64,000 nt of DNA from Euptelea pleiosperma (lineage: Eukaryota; Streptophyta; Magnoliopsida; Ranunculales; Eupteleaceae): the NCBI GenBank assembly GCA_035048495.1, contig CM068545.1:36718225-36782224 (forward strand), in the 5' to 3' direction. The position numbers and the translations under genes are program-made. Every line of letters starts with the position of its first letter. Positions within the stretch are counted from its first letter, which is position 1. The notes below the pieces were generated by a model. The model saw only the letters and a list, made by a program, of their open reading frames with translations. It did no database searches and was not told the DNA's origin. Of this stretch, positions 31,592 to 42,934 are shown in pieces.

Positions 31592-33785
31592 ATGCGTCGA
31601 GCACTTCGTAAGGTGATAAGAAAGAGTAACAGTCCAAGTACGTCAAATCCTCCTCCGCCACCACCTCCCCGGATTGCACCCACGGCGTCTGAAAGGAGAC
31701 GTCGCACAAAACGCTCAGAAATACAACAACAACAAATAATGGAAGAACTATTTCGTCCAATTCAACAAAATAAACAAGTTGAAGAAGATGCATCAGAAGA
31801 AGAAGCGTCGGCAGAAGAAGAAGCGTCGGTAGAAGAAGAATTGTATACGGGAGAAGAAGTGTATACAGAAGAACAATACTATAGAGTACACCCCCAGTAC
31901 GTTGTAATGTCACGTGGTGGGTTCCCCGGAGGTCCATCTAACCCTGTAATTTTAAAAAGTTTCAAGACGCATATTGCTCACTCTATTTGGGAACATAAGG
32001 TAAAAAACATGTCATATTTGACCCGTTGTTTGTAATGTATGTTGATAATATATGTTACTAATATACGTTACTAATACGCAGGAACGGCCAATACTTAGAT
32101 GCATACAACATACCACAAAAATCAGAGACTGGGATTGGTCCACTATGCCACGTCATTTCAGGATTCTGTTAAGGCGTACAGGGTTGTTTAATTTGGCAAG
32201 GTACGCGTATAAAGCAAACAATCGAGTACTTATTTCAGGGTTTGTTGAGAGGTGGCACCCTGAGACAAATACATTCCATCTCCCATTTGGTGAGATGACG
32301 ATCACCTTGGATGATATGAACCAGATTATAGCATCCCAACTGAAGGTCAATCAGTGACAGAGTTGGATACGTTGTCACCCCAACAAGCCGATTACTTGCT
32401 TGTAGAGACGTTGAGGGTCGAGCAACATGTTGCCATTGCTGAGCTAGTTTTGAATAAGGGCAACACAGTAAGGATGGAGAGGCTGAGGCTTACCTTTGAA
32501 AACATTGGTCGGAATCCTTCAGATGAGGAATGCGAGTTTGCTATGAGGGGATATATTTTGTATTTGCTCGGTTGTATAATTTTTTCTGACAAGACGGGAA
32601 CAAGGGTACCTATTATGTATCTTCAACTCTTGCGGGACATGAGAGAAGTAAATACATACGCTTGGGGGCCAGGTGCTCTAGCATATCTATACCTACAATT
32701 GGGATTAGCGTCTAGGTCAGGAGTGAAGCAAATTGCTGGTTATTTGACACTAGTAGAGGTATATTTTTTAAAACACTGGTTTATATTTAATACTTTGAAA
32801 AACTATTGTTTATTATGTCTGATGTGCTGTAGGTATGGGTCTATGAACACTTTTCATTTACAAGACCAACGCCAGATCTAGAGTTCAAAATTGGTGAACC
32901 ACGAGCCAAACGATGGCTTCCAACACCTGCAGGTGGAGATCCAGAGGCCAATTTGAGAGTGTTGCGGGAGGCAATTGACTTCACCCAATGACATGAGGTA
33001 ATAACTTATATTTATTACATGTCTACTTTATATTTATTATATGTGAACAATCAAGTAATGTATATCTATTACAGGTCATGTGGGACCGATATAAAGAGAC
33101 GAGGGATGCATATCCATTTCTGGATATTGCTTTTTCACTGGTCCCTTGAGGTGTTTCCATATCGTAGAACCATATCATCCTGCCTGGGTTCTACGACAAT
33201 TTGGATACATTCAGAGTATCCCTCTCCCTCCACTAGAGCCGATAGAAGCTGTGCGAGGAGCAAAAAGTAAACAATATAAGGTTGTTTATGCTGTGCTAGA
33301 TCATTTCTGGGATCAATGGTATAACCATGTATTATCCATGAGGGCACGTGGACAACCAGTTGTGAATCCATCGGATTGTACAAATGATTACCTTGCATGG
33401 TTCCGTAGGATTTCACACATTCAAGTGCAGAACCCTGACAATAGAACTGGGTATGATCCAAGAGCGCAAATGGCACAAATGGCTCCGACAGTTCCAATTA
33501 ATGTTGGATCATATGATTCTTGGGTAAGCATCGTATTCAAACTGATGTTCACTGTATAGAAGTAGTCAATATTTAATAAACAATGCATATGTTTGCACAC
33601 AGGTTGCACAGAAGGATCGAGCAATGAGACTCCTCGAAGACTCGTTTCGTTTAGATGATGTTGATGCCTTAATTGAAAGAAACAAGCTTATATACAACGT
33701 CCTTAACAGTAATGTGGGCCAGGGATCGAGCTCGAGAATGGGGAAAGGGAGAGAGGGAGAATTGTCGTCGAGGAGAAGAAGATGA
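31592..33785 (+). pseudogene. Plant mobile domain (PMD, MAIL-like) gene carried by the MULE, five exons, damaged
   Basis: Exons: 31592-31999, 32082-32758, 32833-32998, 33075-33523, 33603-33785, with GT-AG joints. The first part is basic then acidic (Pro-rich, EEEASAEEEASVEEE). The mobile domain follows: HFRILLRRTGLFNLARYAYK, FVERWHPETNTFHLPFGEMT, TFENIGRNPSDEECEFAMRG, WGPGALAYLYLQL, later VEPYHPAWVLRQFGY. Host relatives (MAIN/MAIL) act in gene silencing and genome stability; transposon copies are known. It is damaged: a one-base shift near 32330, an in-frame TGA near 32991, and a shift near 33146. The short Arg-rich C-terminus ends at 33785. Role in transposition unknown. Confidence 0.85.
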
Positions 33786-33982
33786 CCTTATTTTCTTGTT
33801 CTTGTAAATTGCTGACATTTATGTATTAAACAATTAAATTTATTTATGATATATATCTACACCAATTGTGTAGATAATGTACGTATTGCGCAAATCAGGC
33901 CATCGATTTATCTTCCATGTAATACATTTCCGAAGGGGAGCTTAAAACTTTGGGCACTACCGTTTAACTTAAAGCTAAATCG

Positions 33983-35274
33983 GTGTGCCAAGGGTTGTAC
34001 ATGAAAGTATACATTTGTAAATCATTGTAAATGTAAATACAATACAAATTTTGTTGTTAGTACATTGGGAAAACACAACTCTCCATTATGAAACTTAATA
34101 TTTTTACTTATAGAGGTTTATAGAAGTCCTGTAAATATTTTTCCCAAAACGGTACTGAACCACCGATCTACTTATAACACAATCGGTAGTCCACCACCGA
34201 TATTCAACCTACCCATATCGGCATAACCCGTCGTTTCAGAAAAATGAGGGTTCTGATTCCCAAACAGTAACACAGTACCGATATCCCAAAGGTCCAATCG
34301 GTGGCCACTACCGTTTAACTTAAAGCCAAATCGGTGGCCACTACCATTCTACTTAAAGGAATCTCGATGGTCACCACCGATATTATTGCTGTTCATATCG
34401 ATGGTCACTACCGATACAAAATGTAACAAAAAGTCATGGACACTAAACGGTATCACAGTACCGATCTCAACAAAGTCCAATTGGTGACTTACTACCATTC
34501 TGTAGTATGCAAGGTCGGTTCTCACTACCGATAGGAAAAATCAGAACAAAAAACAAGACTGGACCCTAAACGGTATCATGGTACCGATCAAATGACGCTG
34601 ATATCAGTGTCTCGTTACTGTCTCACAGTGTACTATATCGGTGACCCCTACCGATTCAAAAAATCGGAACAAAAAAATAATACTGGACCTCAATCGGTAT
34701 CACAGTACCGATATGACCTGAAAAGGATGAAGTTGTGTTTTCTCAAGGTAACGGTACCATCATACCGATATAGTGTAGCTTATATCGGTGTTGAGCTACC
34801 GATACAAAAAATCATAACAAAATTTTTTTACTGACTGTATAACGGTGACACAGTACCGAATGAATAGGGCTTTACTCGGTAAGGGCATGTTGATTTTGGG
34901 TCAAAAAATTGGTATAGCGCTACCGATGTACCTTGTTTGATATCGGTAGTGGCCACCGTTTAGACCTTTAGGATATTGGTACTGTGTTACCGTTTGGGAA
35001 TCAGAACCCTCATTTTTCTAAAACGACGGGTTATGCCAATATGGGTAGGTTGAATATCGGTGGTGGACTACCGATTGTGTTATAAGTAGATCGGTGGTTC
35101 AGTACCGTTTTGGGAAAAATATTTACAGGACTTCTATAAACCTCTATAAGTAAAAATATTAAGTTTCATAATGGAGAGTTGTGTTTTCCCAATGTACTAA
35201 CAACAAAATTTGTATTGTATTTACATTAACAATGATTTACAAATGTATACTTTCATGTACAACCCTTGGCACAC
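33983..35274. repeat. 1.3-kb hairpin between the two MULE genes
   Basis: Arms 33983-34313 and 34944-35274 (331 bp each) are inverted copies with only scattered substitutions (outer ends gtgtgccaagggttgtacat and its complement). The 630-bp loop consists of diverged repeats (next entry). It fills nearly all of the space between the stop of the mobile-domain gene (33785) and the stop of the transposase-OTU gene (35399). Confidence 0.93.
34314..34943. repeat. Loop array of cggta...taccg repeats
   Basis: Degenerate units of roughly 110-130 bp. Each contains an inverted pair such as cggtatcacagtaccgat and a tatcggtgacccctaccgat-like motif. The pattern continues into the arms and just outside the left arm (33950-33982). 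Confidence 0.8.
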
Positions 35275-35398
35275 AGGCCTCAAAAAAGTTGGCTCGCACG
35301 CCTACAAAAAAAGGAGAAGAAACCTAGTCACTAGGGATATCAAATGGACCCTCCCGTAAGACAACCCTAGGCTCAACTAGGCCGCTGAACTGATCCAT

Positions 35399-38300
35399 TC
35401 ATTCAAGGTACGGGGTGTCCCAGCCTTGAGCTACTTGGTGATGATACCTTCTCCACATATCACTTGTTCGCGGTATTGGACTTCTAGGATCCAAGATAAC
35501 CTTTACCCAATGATTTTGATTCACGAACCCCATGGCAAATATTTGATGACCCGCTGATGGTGCTGTGAATAGAGGGGCAAATGTGAGACATTGGTACAGT
35601 GAAAGCTGAACAAAAATGTAGTTATAGCGAGATGCTATAAGATGTCCCATGTCCGGCATAGTCAACCAAGTATATTCAGGTGCCATGCCATCTTCATAGA
35701 ATACCAATGCTTTCAGCAGCTCAGCAACATGGTTATCACTGCCAAATAATTGAGCATAGTCAGAGCGATGGAATACCAACTCATCTGCAAGTTCATGGCA
35801 GACCTGCTTCCAACCAATGTTCTCATCCATACCCAACAGACTTGCAACGACTCTGTAGCCACAATTACCATCTCCGTATACATCTTTGACATCCAAGATG
35901 TATAGTCTGATCCCTTCTGGAAAAAAATTCAAATACTTGACGGGTGTACCTTTCCTGGTACTGTATACCCTCTGTTTCTAAGCCTTTGCTTTCTTTAGAG
36001 GTGGTACATTTTGTGATAGTTTCTCACCAGCAAGCACAAACTCAAATTCGGACGATTCTCTTTTTGTCGATGACATCTTTTCCCATTTTTTATTTGATCC
36101 CGCTCGAGACCTGCCTCTGTTAGTCTTTTTCACTTCCGGTTCATCTAATGAAGTGGTCTCTGGCTTAAACAGCTCCCTCAACTTTCTCTTCAAGCTTAAC
36201 TTAACATCGTCACCTTGGTCATCAAAATGTTTCATGAACATGAGTACATCAGGGAAACAGTCGTGCTCTGCAAGTTTCGTTGTACAAGTAGGCACATTGG
36301 ATAGTTTCTTCCAGTGTGGATGAATAGATGATAAGGGGATACAGCTGCCCTCACGTATGTAACCTGCAAGCTCACACCCACAAGGAAGACCATGCGTCTG
36401 ACGAATGACACATCCACACGCAGTTCTATCTATACTAAACGCTTCAGCTCGTTTCTGTTCTTCAAGAATAAGATAGAGTGCAGTGATAAAGACGAAACCC
36501 CTTAGATTCTTATAAAATACACCATTGAATTCATGCTTCACTGTATGAATGCTCTTCTCAAATGACGCAGTGATTTCAGTAAGTTGTAATTCTAGTAGGC
36601 TATGAATGGAAGGGAATGCTGTAACAATTGAAGCCTGAGACGTCCCAAGTTGTTTTTTTACTTGGCATGTGAACTTTCTACTCTATTTGTTGTTGAATGC
36701 CCAAAGTGCAAATATTGATTTGTCCATGCCGCTACAAAAAGATCTCTATGGGGCGTCAACCAAGTATCCTTCACATAAAGTAAGGCACCTGAATGCATTT
36801 CTACGAATTCCATCTCAAAGACAGCTAGGCGATCATCATACTCCACCTGAGTAGAAGATAACACCAACTCATTCCACGATGTTAAGAATTTCTTCCACTC
36901 TGCGCCTGTTTTAAACATCCGTTTGCACTTCGACAACACATTTCTAGATATATGGAAACGACAAAAGAAGTTTTGGGCTTCTGGAAATACCTTCTTGATT
37001 GCATTCATGAGAGCCATATCTCTATCTGTGACAATGACCGATGGAAGTATATAGTCTATTAGAATCGACCTCAAACACTTTAGTGCCCAAACATAATTCT
37101 CTTCTTGTTCCACTTTCATAAAGACAAATGCGACACAGAATGTCTTCTCACAAGACGTCACCCCTACAATCTCCAACAGTGGTAACCCAAATCTATTCGT
37201 TTTATACGTGCAATCCATGAACAATATGTGAGGAAAACACTTGCTCAGCTGAAGGGACGTTGGGTGTGCCCAGAACAAATCCTGAACCCTATTAGAACCC
37301 TTGGTAGTCCTATGCCATTCCACATATCCATATTCATCCAATATCTTCATTAACATTTGCATATCTGTTTTATCGCCATTCTCCCTCTTTTTCATCAATG
37401 CTCGGGCATTATAAATTGTTGACATAGTAGATTCATTTTTTGCATCCCTCACCTTTATGGCTCTTAGTACTTCTTTTAGCTTCACACCTACCTTTGTCAT
37501 TTCAGTCATCAATTGCTTCTCATCTATACTGAGTCGTCCAATAAAAGAATGTCCTTCAAACTGTTCTGCAATTGGATGGTTGTGAGTACCACAAATCACT
37601 TTAACCATCCACTGGTCATCTACAGGCAACTTTACACCTCTAAGTGAAAAAGGACATCCACATCTTTTTGTTCCTGCCCGTCTACTCTTCTTATCCCCTG
37701 CCCCTTTTTTTGAATCAATTGCTGACCTACTCTTTCCCCCCTCTCACAACCAAAGAAAATTCTCGGGGATTTACCCTTCTGATTATCCGATCTTGACACT
37801 ACTACAACATTTTCAACTATTTTACCAATGTCTTGAACAAATTTTATTAGTTCATCACGGCTGTGTAAGACCTGCAAAACAATGACAAATACACCTCACT
37901 CTCAATTATTCAATTAGAAGAACAAAAAATGATAATCTAATTTGTCATGATAATGCACACACCTCCCCAGTGGTGAATGTAGCCGTATAATCAATTGACT
38001 GAACAGCTATAGGTACCTCGTCTACTTCTTCTACAATCTGCACTTGAAGTAGGTCATTTGTTGCTTCATTGTCTGAGTTACTTGCAGATCCCTAAAATTT
38101 TTAATTCGGTAATAGATTCAGATACTTCGAATACTGAACTAAATGAAACAAATCATTTCAATAAGCCATTTGAACAAAAAATAATTTGAATTATAACTCA
38201 TTTGAACATTAAACCACTTGCATTAAAAAACCTTGTAATGTCTATTCGAATCCAACTACTTCTAGGATATAAAATTCTTTTCAATGAATACATTTGCACC

Positions 38301-38878
38301 AAAAACCTAACTCATTCGAATAGCCTAATTAAAACTTCAATTGAGGTTCATTCAATTTGAAGGAAAAAATTCCAAGATTAAAAATAACTAAGGCCGTGTT
38401 TGATTACCAAGTGGGAAAATTGTATTTTCCTTAAGAAATACAACTGTCCATTGTTAGATAGCCAATACAAATCAGTCTAATTTTTCATAACAAGCCATTT
38501 AAATCTGGATAATTTTTCCTACTAAGCCCGGAATTGATTTCCCATCCAGATAGGTGAGAATTCATTTCCACCTGAAAATACACCTTTGTTTTCTCACATG
38601 ATTGAAATATGTATTCTCAGTTACAATCAATCAGCCATTTAAAGCATATCCCAGATGAATTTTCTCGGGAAAATTTTCCGTGCAATCAAACATGGCCTAA
38701 CTTATAATGTCATTACAAAGAAGTAACAAATTCCAAGAACATAATCATCAACAAAAATTTGAACAAAACCCTAGTTTTGAACCCAAACGTAATCATCTTT
38801 GACAAAATGTAGTAGACATCATTACCATGCAAACAAACAACGTAGAAATCACTATATGGATATACAACTTACCTCCAT
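35399..38878 (-). pseudogene. MULE transposase fused in frame to an OTU cysteine protease, three exons, damaged
   Basis: Exon 1 ATG GAG (38878-38873), exon 2 38091-37963, exon 3 37871-35399. Order: acidic N-terminus; zinc-type DNA-binding segment (KRCGCPF, VICGTHNHPIAEQ); MULE transposase core with acidic residues in FMDCTYKTN, VTDRDMALMNAIKKVFP and NRVESSHAK; SWIM-type zinc segment CGCVIRQTHGLPCGCELA; basic linker; then an OTU domain with GDGNCGYRVVASLLG (catalytic Asp/Cys) and NHWVKV (catalytic His). Transposase cuts and joins the element ends; OTU enzymes remove ubiquitin. Damage: a shift in a G run near 37738, a shift in an A run near 36660, and an in-frame TAG near 35980 just before the OTU part. 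Past that TAG the frame is unchanged, so this was one protein. Confidence 0.9.
38392..38697. mobile_element. Tourist-like MITE (306 bp) with TAA duplication in transposase intron 1
   Basis: The ends are inverted: ggccgtgtttgattacc at left and aatcaaacatggcc at right. TAA flanks both sides (38389-38391 and 38698-38700). It also has internal inverted parts. This is typical of PIF/Harbinger-derived MITEs. Confidence 0.85.
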
Positions 38879-38959
38879 GGCCTTGTTTGTAAGAGAAGAA
38901 TGAATGGAGTCGAGTTAACACGCTTTTCTTCAATGGCGGAGATGGATTGAGAGCATACG

Positions 38960-39075
38960 AGGAAACGAAGCGTCTCCTCTGTTTCTCTTCCATTTCTCTT
39001 CCGTTTCTCCTTCGTTTCCCTTCCGTTTCTCCGTTTCTCTTTCGTTTTCAAGCCGTTTCTCCTTCGTTTTCCCTC
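38960..39075. repeat. Right subterminal purine/pyrimidine repeat of the MULE
   Basis: Repeats of cgtttctcttccgtttctcc (minus: gagaaacggaag) overlapping the likely 5' untranslated region of the transposase gene. It mirrors the left subterminal array. Confidence 0.75.
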
Positions 39076-39164
39076 CTTCAAACGGCTCCTGTTTTTTTTT
39101 TTCTTCTTCTTTGTGGGTGGGTGTGGGTAACAACGACTCCGACCACATTTTGGAATTTATTTGT

Positions 39165-39225
39165 TTTTAAGGTGGGTGTTACAACAAAAAAGGTATGTGC
39201 AATTAACGCCACCCTTTTTTGCTCC
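39165..39225 (-). repeat. MULE right terminal inverted repeat
   Basis: Complementary to 30950-31010 over about 55 bp (aaggtatgtgcaattaacgc and neighbours). The transposase gene reads away from this end. Confidence 0.9.
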
Positions 39226-39559
39226 GGGGGTCCGGGCCGTACTTTTTTTTTTTGTACGTTACCCCACGGAAGAAGGCAGGTGAAACCTGAATCCGGTCAA
39301 GCCGGTGAAGGGCATTTCTACTCAGATTAGGATTCTCTTATTCACTTGACACTTTGAAAGTGGGTGATTAGTACATCAATATAAATTGATTGCAGGTTTT
39401 TTTTTTTTTTAATCTGACTGATTGCAGGTTTTAAAACTATGGTTTGATGTGCTGTTTTAAAACTATTGTTTTTGTTGTTTTATATGCTGTTTTCTAAGAG
39501 TGAATAGTCAATAAATATTTTGCAGATCTCTGAAGAGTCATCATGACTGATTGATCGAA

Positions 39560-39770
39560 TATCCAATATTTGGGAATTTGGATATCGAATACGAAATTGT
39601 GATGATAAATCGAAGTTTATTAACGGATTTCGGATAGCATCCGGATCCGATTTGCTTATCGATCGGATCGGGTATTGTCGGACATCTGAATTCGAATCTG
39701 ATATCCGAAAATTTCTAATAATACCTGAAATTTCGAATACGGATTCGAATTTTCGACTATCCATTGGCAG
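39560..39770. repeat. Repeat of gatatccga/tcggata motifs
   Basis: Dense short motifs such as ggatccgatttgcttatcga and atctgatatccgaaaatttc in both orientations. No gene; probably a decayed dispersed repeat. Confidence 0.45.
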
Positions 39771-39909
39771 GCCTAACTCCTGGCACACTGCTCCAAGGAG
39801 GAAATCTACCTGTGTAGGTTTGACCCCTTGGGGATACACACCAACCATTTGAGCTGCCATGTTGGGTGTCCGGGCCGTACTTAAGTACCGGACAGTACTT
39901 AAAATAACG

Positions 39910-40380
39910 GCGTTGTATGATGTTTGGCTCATCCCTAGGTAGACCTATATACCAGAAATCAGCCTGATTGTTGATTTCTAGATGATGGATCTGAGTAACC
40001 CAAAATAATCCTCTAATCACACGGTTGAAAATCAACCCATGAAAAAGAATAAAATCTAACGCTTAAAAACCATCAATCAGGCTGATTTTGTTGATTTCTC
40101 GATGATGGATCTGAGTAACCCAAAATAATCCTCTAATCACACGGTTGAAAATCAACCCATGAAAAAGAATAAAATCTAACGCTTAAAAACCATCAATCAG
40201 GTTGATTTTGTTGATTTCTCGATGATGGATCTGAGTAACCCAAAATAATCCTCTAATCATACGGTTGAAAATCAACCCATGAAAAAGAATAAAATCTAAC
40301 GCTTAAAAACCATCAATCAGGCTGATTTTTAGTCTATCGGTCCACTTAGTGATGGTCAAAACATCCATATGGTCATAGTC
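39910..40380. mobile_element. MITE family F1 copy enlarged by an internal 120-bp triplication
   Basis: The left arm (gatgtttggctcatccctag) and right arm (aaacatccatatggtcatag) are the family F1 ends. Between them a 120-bp unit occurs three times in tandem. Confidence 0.8.
39965..40326. repeat. 120-bp tandem repeat, three copies
   Basis: gatgatggatctgagtaacc starts at 39981, 40101 and 40221 (period exactly 120). The copies differ at only a few positions, so the expansion is recent. Confidence 0.95.
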
Positions 40381-40410
40381 TTAGGGGAGTAAAACTTCTA
40401 TCACAACAAA

Positions 40411-40545
40411 TTGTAAATCACACAATCACAAGTCAATGAGATCTCGGCACGCACACAAGTGCTTTTTAAAACGTACCCATGTGCTTTTGCTTTGAGGTGT
40501 ACGTGCCGAGAACTCATTGGCTGTGATTGTGTGATTTGTAACCCG
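40411..40545. repeat. Short inverted-repeat element (135 bp)
   Basis: ttgtaaatcacacaatcaca at left pairs with tgtgattgtgtgatttgtaa at right, with ctcggcacg/cgtgccgag further in. MITE-like, without a clear duplication. Confidence 0.7.
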
Positions 40546-41043
40546 ATATATCTCGAGTCCCAAGACTCAATGGCATCAACCGAACAAAATTTGGTCCAAT
40601 CATCCGTGGGGTAGCATTTTCAAAACAAGATTAAAATCGAAGGGAGCAAAAAAAAGTCATAAAATAATATGGGGGAGGGAAATAAAAAAGTAAAAAAATC
40701 GTTCTTTGTTTTTGTACTTCTATAAATATTTTTAACTTTTTAATATGAAAAATCGATTTTCTTCTTGTTTTGAAGAAGAAGAAAAAAAAAAAACCAATGT
40801 CTTGATTAATATTTCCTTCTTCTTTTTGGCAGTTGAAAAAAGAAAAAAACAAGAGTTTGCTTAAAAAAAGAAAAGAAATAGAGGGAAAAAAGATGGAAGA
40901 ACTCACCTGATTTTGGGCTGTTGATTTTGCTCTCCAATCTCCAGATTCTACACCTGGTTCTCACTTCTTTCCACGGCTTTAACAATTTTAGGGTTGTTTA
41001 GGGTTTTTGTCCTTTAAAGTTTAAACTAATAACTTAAGGGTCA

Positions 41044-41430
41044 GGCTCCGTTGACAGCCTTAAAATGACAGATTCTGTACAGGACACAATATATGACACG
41101 TGGTACACTTTTGGAGGACGGTGACCGTATGGATGTTTGTCCAACCCCTAGGTAGAGCTACAAACCAAAATTCAGCCTGATTAGTGAGTTCTATACGTTG
41201 GATTGGACTTATTTTCATGGGTTGATCTCAACTGTGGGAATTATAGCAGTATTTGAGCTACAACGATCCAACGCCTAGAAATCACTAATCAGACTGAACT
41301 TTGGCTTGTAGGTCCACACCTAGGGATTAGCCAAACATTCATACGGTCAGAGTCCTCTTAAGAGTGTGCCATGTGGCACATATTTGTGTCCTTTAAAGAA
41401 TCCTGTCATTTTAGGGCTGTCAACGGAGCC
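41044..41430. mobile_element. MITE family F1, longest copy
   Basis: A near-palindrome of about 385 bp. The outer ends read ggctccgttgacagcc and its complement ggctgtcaacggagcc, with aaatgacag next. Inner arms contain atggatgtttgtccaacccc and the complement. It gives the fullest extent of the family in the window. No coding capacity. Confidence 0.85.
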
Positions 41431-41480
41431 CGCCCATAACTTAATCGTAGTGAACCGTTAAAACCCGGACGGGTCAACTA

Positions 41481-41790
41481 GGTAACCGGTTCAATTGGTA
41501 GGGTCCAGTTTTGTGACCTGCAACCAAAAAACAACCTGATTAGTGATTTACAACCTTTGGATCTTTGCACCCAAATAATTGCTCAATAATGCTCAAATTC
41601 CTACCGTTAAAATCAACCCATGAAAATAACTTCAATTGAATCGCTTAGAAATCCCTAATGAGGCTGATTTTTTGTTTACATGTCCACCTAGGGACTGGCC
41701 AAACATCCATACGGTCAGCGTCCACTAAAAATATGCCACGTGGCTCGTATTGTGCGTTGTCAGGATCTGTCACAACATTGTGACAGAAGT
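41481..41790. mobile_element. MITE family F1 copy
   Basis: Shares acaacctgattagtgattt at left and ggccaaacatccatacggtc with the following gccacgtggc at right. The left end is diverged. Confidence 0.75.
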
Positions 41791-41885
41791 TTTACTTTCA
41801 GGAGACTCAAGACAAGAAATACCCTTTAATCTCTAGAACTTTCCACCTTCTCCAACCTACTATTTGTTAACTCTACCACTGATCC

Positions 41886-42110
41886 TGGGCCAACCGACCG
41901 CCTGGATGTTTAGCCCATCCCTTGGTGGATATACACACCAAAAATCACCCTGATCGGTAATCTCTAGCCATTAGATTTTTGCACTGTTTAAGAAGTGATT
42001 CTAGCAATTGGATTCAAATATTTTTTTTAGTACTAAATCCAATGGCTAAAAATCATCAAACAAGCTGATTTTTAGTATGAATATCAAGTGGCCGCCAGAG
42101 GGCAGAGGTG
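41886..42110. mobile_element. MITE family F1 copy (diverged)
   Basis: Left arm gatgtttagcccatcccttg and right arm with caagctgatttttagtatga are recognisable; the outermost parts are missing. Confidence 0.65.
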
Positions 42111-42444
42111 ACTAACAAAATACTTAATTTAATTTTGCAACAAGAGCTTCAACCTCTCGATCGACAATGCTGCACTATTATCGTCGATGCAACTCCATCC
42201 ATCATGAAAGCCGAAGAAAATCTCTAGGGAAGACAAGATTCCGTCATCTCTCACTCTCTCTCTCTCTGCAATTAAAATCACAGAGGGAGGTGCAAAAGGA
42301 TTAAGATAAAACGTATGAACCTTAAAAATGAGACTCCAAGGACCTGCCTCCAATTTGTTGTCATCAACGTCCATCGGCAGGGCCGTGTGACTGCAAGTTG
42401 AGGCCTAAGGCGAAAACTCCATATGAGGTCTTTTAATATTTAAT

Positions 42445-42795
42445 ATATTAATATAGGATCGGGATCGAGGGACAACTATTTGGCGGACCCACTTAGAAGA
42501 TGAATCAACGACTGATTTTTGGCGAGGATGATCTCTACGGTGAGGAGATCATCCTCACAAAATTCGTAGACTGGCTTAGAAGTCGAAGAATTATGGACCG
42601 ACCGTGTAACTTGAAAACCACATTTGATGGGGTTAGAAATTTCAGAATGGGCTGATTTTTTTGTGGGGTGATCTATATGGTGAGTAGATCATCCTCACCA
42701 AAAATCAGCCATTGATTCATCTTCTATGTGGGTCCACCAAAATGGTTGTCAAAAAAAGTCATCCACCAATCGTAACCCATTCATATATGGTATTA
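42445..42795. mobile_element. MITE family F2 copy
   Basis: A palindrome with arms ctgatttttggcgaggatga / catcctcaccaaaaatcagc and outer gaagatgaatcaa / ttgattcatcttc. Related copies lie at 56525-56890 and 59030-59385. Nested in the hAT-type element. Confidence 0.8.
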
Positions 42796-42934
42796 ATTAA
42801 AAAATTTAGCTCTTTATATGGTAGAAAATCTTATTTAACAACTATTCCCTTGTTAAAAGCTATTGAAAAAACTTTAAATGAATAGGACTTCCCTTGGAGT
42901 CCATGCAGAGGACTCTTACGGCCCTAATTTTTTG

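Larger units (their letters stand above)
30950..39225. mobile_element. Mutator-like element (MULE), 8.3 kb, with mobile-domain gene and transposase-OTU gene
   Basis: Terminal inverted repeats of about 55 bp share gtggcgttaattgcacatac at both ends (left from 30950, right to 39225). Each is followed inside by A/G-rich arrays of agaaac/gagaaa motifs. A weaker match may extend the ends outward by 10-20 bp; a 9-bp duplication could not be fixed. Two convergent genes lie inside: plus 31592-33785 and minus 38878-35399, with a 1.3-kb hairpin between. The left end lies within the 5' region of the acetyltransferase gene. Confidence 0.9.

Noticed and set aside
31503..31937. 144-codon minus frame rich in Leu
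   Set aside because: It lies opposite the acidic GAA-rich first exon of the mobile-domain gene; the leucines are the complement of GAA repeats.
34592..34834. 80-codon plus frame in the hairpin loop
   Set aside because: It falls inside the degenerate repeat array; tandem repeats explain the open frame.
30930..39245. A 9-bp MULE target duplication
   Set aside because: The outer ends are blurred (ggctggaccc versus ggcccggaccc with different flanks) and no exact 9-mer pair was found.
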